Assembly (NCBI GenBank): GCA_902461025.1
Contig: CABPWC010000082.1
Coordinates: 1 to 6,696 of the forward strand
Source: an uncultured Streptococcus sp.
GTDB lineage: Bacteria; Bacillota; Bacilli; Lactobacillales; Streptococcaceae
Direction of reading: 5' to 3'
DNA length: 6,696 nt
Shown here: positions 6,506 to 6,696 of the stretch, piece after piece
Numbering within the stretch: the first letter of the stretch is position 1
Layout: the number at the start of each line of letters is the position of its first letter
Position numbers and translations under genes: made by a program
Notes under the pieces: generated by a model
Told to the model about the DNA's origin: nothing
What the model saw: the letters and a program-made list of their open reading frames with translations, nothing else
Databases searched by the model: none

Positions 6506-6534
6506 TTGTTTTTTGCAAATTTTCATGATATAAT
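6506..6534 (+). promoter_or_regulatory. Strong extended -10 promoter of the tRNA-Tyr/tRNA-Gln unit
   Basis: TTGTTT (6506-6511), a 17-bp spacer and a consensus TATAAT (6529-6534) preceded by TGA (6526-6528) give an extended -10 promoter, as expected for stable RNA genes. The start near 6541 leaves about 11 nt before the mature 5' end of tRNA-Tyr, which RNase P would remove. Confidence 0.82.
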
Positions 6535-6551
6535 AGTTTTCGTTGATTGTC

Positions 6552-6632
6552 GGAGAGATAGCGAAGAGGCTAAACGCGGCGGACTGTAAATCCGCTCCTT
6601 CGGGTTCGGGGGTTCGAATCCCTCTCTCTCCA
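6552..6632 (+). tRNA. tRNA-Tyr, anticodon GTA
   Basis: This is a complete cloverleaf of 81 nt. The acceptor stem is GGAGAGA (6552-6558) with TCTCTCC (6625-6631), and A6632 is the discriminator base. The D stem is GCG/CGC (6561-6563 with 6575-6577). The anticodon stem is GCGGA/TCCGC around loop CTGTAAA, with GTA at 6586-6588, reading UAU and UAC. A long variable arm (6596-6607), typical of bacterial tRNA-Tyr, is followed by a T stem (6608-6612 with 6620-6624, one G-T pair) and loop TTCGAAT. The 3' CCA is not encoded: the bases after the discriminator are TAT, so CCA must be added enzymatically. Confidence 0.97.
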
Positions 6633-6641
6633 TATCATCAA

Positions 6642-6696
6642 TGGGGTATAGCCAAGCGGTAAGGCAAGGGACTTTGACTCCCTCATGCGTTGGTTC
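6642..6696 (+). tRNA. tRNA-Gln, anticodon TTG (3' end outside window)
   Basis: It begins nine bases after tRNA-Tyr in the same transcript. The first acceptor strand is TGGGGTA (6642-6648), whose initial U (normally U1-A72) is usual for bacterial tRNA-Gln. The D stem is GCC/GGC (6651-6653 with 6663-6665), and the anticodon stem is AGGGA/TCCCT around loop CTTTGAC with TTG at 6674-6676, reading CAA (and CAG by wobble). The variable loop is CATGC and the 5' T stem GTTGG; the window stops in the T loop at TTC. In streptococci this tRNA is charged through Glu-tRNA-Gln and GatCAB, from general knowledge of Firmicutes. Confidence 0.93.

Noticed and set aside
6513..6518. TTGCAA as the -35 element of the tRNA promoter
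   Set aside because: It would leave only a 10-bp spacer to TATAAT; TTGTTT at 6506-6511 gives 17 bp.
6630..6632. CCA that might look like an encoded tRNA-Tyr 3' end
   Set aside because: The two Cs belong to the acceptor stem and the A is the discriminator base; the next bases are TAT, so CCA is not encoded.
1..6696. A mobile element, CRISPR array, phage or defence system, or wholly novel system
   Set aside because: No repeats, transposase, integrase, effector or array structure is visible; every gene belongs to a recognisable chromosomal family and the order looks like conserved streptococcal core.

Overview
The window looks like chromosomal core DNA from a mitis-group Streptococcus (S. mitis/oralis/infantis-like, close to but apparently not S. 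pneumoniae). The evidence is the low-GC codon use, AAAGGAG-type ribosome sites, and a gene order (parC, ilvE, oligopeptide-binding lipoprotein, DUF969, DUF979, pcp, DUF2969, tRNA-Tyr, tRNA-Gln) that I recall from the pneumococcal parC-rpsA region. The proteins resemble pneumococcal ones as I remember them, but Pcp and the ParC tail differ at many positions. The species call is an inference. All genes are on the + strand.

Layout: (1) 1-725, the 3' end of parC (topoisomerase IV subunit A, beta-pinwheel domain) closed by an intrinsic terminator. (2) 734-787, a regulatory region with a perfect 15/15 CodY box (AATTTTCAGAAAATT) just upstream of a sigma-A-type promoter. (3) 824-6137, five closely spaced genes: ilvE, an orphan AliA/AliB/AmiA-type oligopeptide-binding lipoprotein, a DUF969-DUF979 membrane pair (named in current family databases, as I recall, as subunits of a 5-oxoproline transporter), and pcp (pyroglutamyl-peptidase I). 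Gaps are 21, 34, -4 and 13 nt and I see no terminator until 6180-6217, so they are read as one operon. (4) 6219-6502, a separately promoted small DUF2969 gene. (5) 6506-6696, a strong extended -10 promoter driving tRNA-Tyr(GTA) and tRNA-Gln(TTG); the second tRNA is cut by the window edge. No stretch over 300 bases lacks a gene; the longest gap is about 134 nt, between pcp and the DUF2969 gene.

How the genes may work together: the lipoprotein would capture peptides, probably handing them to an Ami-type permease encoded elsewhere. Pcp removes N-terminal pyroglutamate (5-oxoproline) in the cytoplasm, and DUF969/DUF979 would move the 5-oxoproline across the membrane. IlvE interconverts branched-chain amino acids and their keto acids using glutamate/2-oxoglutarate. 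The CodY box would link the unit to branched-chain amino acid status, so the operon reads as a nutrient-responsive peptide and amino-acid salvage module. No 5-oxoprolinase genes are in the window, so the fate of the 5-oxoproline is the main open question. I see no mobile element, CRISPR array, phage gene or defence system, and no clearly novel system; the most interesting points are the CodY site and the pyroglutamate-salvage grouping.
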